Positions 62,489-64,000 of a DNA stretch of 64,000 bases are shown here, in pieces. Source of the DNA: Mycetocola saprophilus. GTDB taxonomy: Bacteria; Actinomycetota; Actinomycetes; Actinomycetales; Microbacteriaceae. The stretch spans positions 310,001-374,000 of the forward strand of contig NZ_JOEC01000002.1 in assembly GCF_000718085.1 (NCBI RefSeq), read 5' to 3'. The position numbers and the translations under genes are program-made. A model generated the notes under the pieces. The model had not been told where the DNA came from. It made no database searches and saw only the letters and a program-made list of their open reading frames with translations. How positions within the stretch are numbered: the first letter of the stretch is position 1; each line of letters starts with the position of its first letter.

Positions 62489-64000
62489 ATGTTTATTTCT
62501 GGCCGCGCGCCGGCCGTCCGCCCGTCCGATTCCTCCCGGGTCGGGTGGATCCGTCGCCTCGCCGCCGTGTCCGTCACCGCGCTGGTTGCCGGTGCCCTGA
62601 GTGTCGTTATGGGTACCCCGCAGAGCGCACAGGCGGCACCGGTCCTGTTGCCCGGCGCGGTCAAGTCCCTCACGATGGACTCCTCGGTCACCGACGGGAA
62701 CTCGGAGTTTCGGCTCCAGGTGGGTTTCAGCACCCCGACCGCCCAGGCCGGCGACTACTTCGACGTGGAGCTCGACCCGCGCCTGATGTCGCTGCGCAGC
62801 ACCTATGTGGTCCCCAACCGGGAAACCAACCGGGTGATGCTGGACGTGAGCGTGACCCCGGCTTCGGGCACCACCGGACCGATCGCCCGCTTCACCTTCA
62901 CCGACGAGGTGGACGGGATGACCAACATCTCGGGGTCGGCGTCCTGGGGCGTGAAGTTTGCCAACATCATGACCCCCGCGGGGACGTATGCGGACATCGT
63001 GACGAAGGTCAACGGCTCCATCCGGGCCACCCACTCGGTCACGGTCAAGCAGGTGCACAACCCCGATGCGACCTGGATCGATGGCCCATCCAAGCAGGCC
63101 TGGTCCTCGGATCTCGGGGGCATCCCGCGGGTGCAGTACCTGCTGGTGGGCGGACCCGGACCGTTTGCCTCGATCACCCTGAGCGACTCCGACCACTCGC
63201 CCGAGGCCGGGACCGGTGCTCCCTGGACCATCAACTGTGACCTGCCGATTTCCACCCAGCTCCGCGATCAGAACGCCCAGAACGAGGCGGATGCGCGCGC
63301 CCCGGTGACCTGCGCGGACGGCACCATCTCGGCCACCTTCACCAACGTGCCGGCCGGCCGCGTGCCGATCCTGGTGTTCTTTGCCACCTCGACCCAGCCA
63401 CTCAGCGAGCAGGGGGATCTGACCTTCGAAAACACCGCCGTGTACACCAGCGCCGTGCAGCCCTTCCCCAACGGGGAGCGACGCTTCGAGGCGAGCCAGA
63501 CCTATACCCAGAACTTCGGAGGTGGGGCCGGGGGCGAGGCCACGCTGAAGATCCCGGTGGCGACCGAGTTCGCCTGCTCGGCCCCCGGGGAGTCCACCGG
63601 CCCGCAGTTTGAGCCGCTGACCAACGGCAACGGGGTCCGCTACACGGTCCCCGCGCGGATCGTGCCCGGCGCAACCGCCGCGGTGCGCGCGACCCTGCAG
63701 CAGGGATACACCTTCCCCGAGGATCTCCCCGAGGGATGGGTTCTCCTGAGCCCGACCGAGGCGTCGTTCACCCACACCTTCCAGGGGGCGGTGTCCTGCA
63801 CCGCGGAGGCGGATGCGCTGCCCGCACCCACGATCACCCAGGCGGAGTGCTCGGCGCTGGGCATCCCCACGGTCCCGCGCTTCGAGCTGACGACCGAGGG
63901 GCTGCGCGGCATGACGTTTGAGCAGACCGGTTCGCCGTTGAACGGCGGAACGGTGACGGTTACCGCGACCCTGCTGCCCGGTTTTGTCTTCCCGAGTGAC
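62489..64000 (+). CDS. Secreted repetitive surface protein, partial (C-terminus runs off the window)
   Basis: An open frame of 504 codons from ATG 62489 to the window edge. An unusually long N-terminal region (about 50 residues) ends in a hydrophobic signal segment (LAAVSVTALVAGALSVVMG) and a cleavage site near SAQAAP. The following part resembles the adhesin-type Ig fold of SdrD-like and collagen-binding proteins (DYFDVELDPRLM, VDGMTNISGSASWGV), then beta-rich modules with paired Cys (NCDLPIS...VTCADGTISATFTNV; FACSAPGE; VSCTAEA). A C-terminal anchor should lie outside the window. It is probably an adhesin or an S-layer-like component; no ligand can be proposed. Confidence 0.75.
   Translation, partial: MFISGRAPAVRPSDSSRVGWIRRLAAVSVTALVAGALSVVMGTPQSAQAAPVLLPGAVKSLTMDSSVTDGNSEFRLQVGFSTPTAQAGDYFDVELDPRLMSLRSTYVVPNRETNRVMLDVSVTPASGTTGPIARFTFTDEVDGMTNISGSASWGVKFANIMTPAGTYADIVTKVNGSIRATHSVTVKQVHNPDATWIDGPSKQAWSSDLGGIPRVQYLLVGGPGPFASITLSDSDHSPEAGTGAPWTINCDLPISTQLRDQNAQNEADARAPVTCADGTISATFTNVPAGRVPILVFFATSTQPLSEQGDLTFENTAVYTSAVQPFPNGERRFEASQTYTQNFGGGAGGEATLKIPVATEFACSAPGESTGPQFEPLTNGNGVRYTVPARIVPGATAAVRATLQQGYTFPEDLPEGWVLLSPTEASFTHTFQGAVSCTAEADALPAPTITQAECSALGIPTVPRFELTTEGLRGMTFEQTGSPLNGGTVTVTATLLPGFVFPSD

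Overview
The window is high-GC DNA from an actinobacterium, most likely a Microbacteriaceae-like soil or host-associated species. The evidence is the strong G+C bias, frequent GTG/TTG starts, actinobacterial families (DUF3073, HtaA haem receptor, sterol-carrier family, PadR-HAAS, DUF4180), IdeR/DtxR-like boxes, and many start codons sitting exactly six bases behind a TAnnnT -10 box, as in leaderless actinobacterial transcripts. No rRNA, tRNA, CRISPR array, transposase or phage module is visible.

Layout. 1-5.2 kb: a TetR-controlled efflux unit (YhgE/Pip protein, MMPL transporter with a degenerate ABC-ATPase-like tail, divergent TetR, two palindromic operators). 5.4-8.1 kb: three unrecognised genes. 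8.2-17.3 kb: purine genes purL, purQ, purS and purC on the minus strand, interleaved with a tiny LAETG-anchored protein, a VanZ-RDD membrane protein, a tandem-repeat patch and an esterase-like hydrolase. 17.4-21.3 kb: two tandem TolB-type propellers, DUF4180, a small unknown gene and a PadR-HAAS pair. 21.3-33.2 kb: a LacI-controlled carbohydrate/polyol region (binding lipoprotein, two permeases, xylulokinase, polyol dehydrogenase, DUF4432 epimerase-like protein, LacI, an unassigned glycoside-hydrolase-like protein and a ManA-like isomerase). Three promoters there share one architecture with a LacI-type operator. No ABC ATPase is encoded, so a shared multi-sugar ATPase is inferred.

33.2-35.3 kb: an AbiE-like nucleotidyltransferase/wHTH pair bracketed by two identical 48-bp terminator copies, which suggests insertion into a terminator. 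35.3-38.8 kb: TetR-DHA2 drug exporter and an alpha-carbonic anhydrase lipoprotein. 39-41.5 kb: purD, divergent from a sterol-carrier-family protein through a 17-bp symmetrical intergenic promoter, then an SDR oxidoreductase. 41.5-43.4 kb: an AT-rich OLD-family ATPase/TOPRIM nuclease, probably acquired and probably defensive.

43.8-51.6 kb: an iron-regulated haem uptake locus (HmuV, HmuU, HmuT divergent from a large repeat-rich HtaA protein). The htaA reading frame is broken inside a 99-bp direct repeat. 51.6-54.6 kb: a small membrane protein with purM and purF. 54.7-58.1 kb: GNAT, DUF3073, a two-gene fluoride channel and a MocR-type regulator. 58.2-62.1 kb: an RND exporter with a 235-residue Ala-rich insertion. 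The window ends inside a secreted repetitive surface protein.

Most coordinates of starts were chosen from visible Shine-Dalgarno sequences, ATGA overlaps or -10 spacing. Function calls come from recognisable motifs in the translations; no database search was possible.
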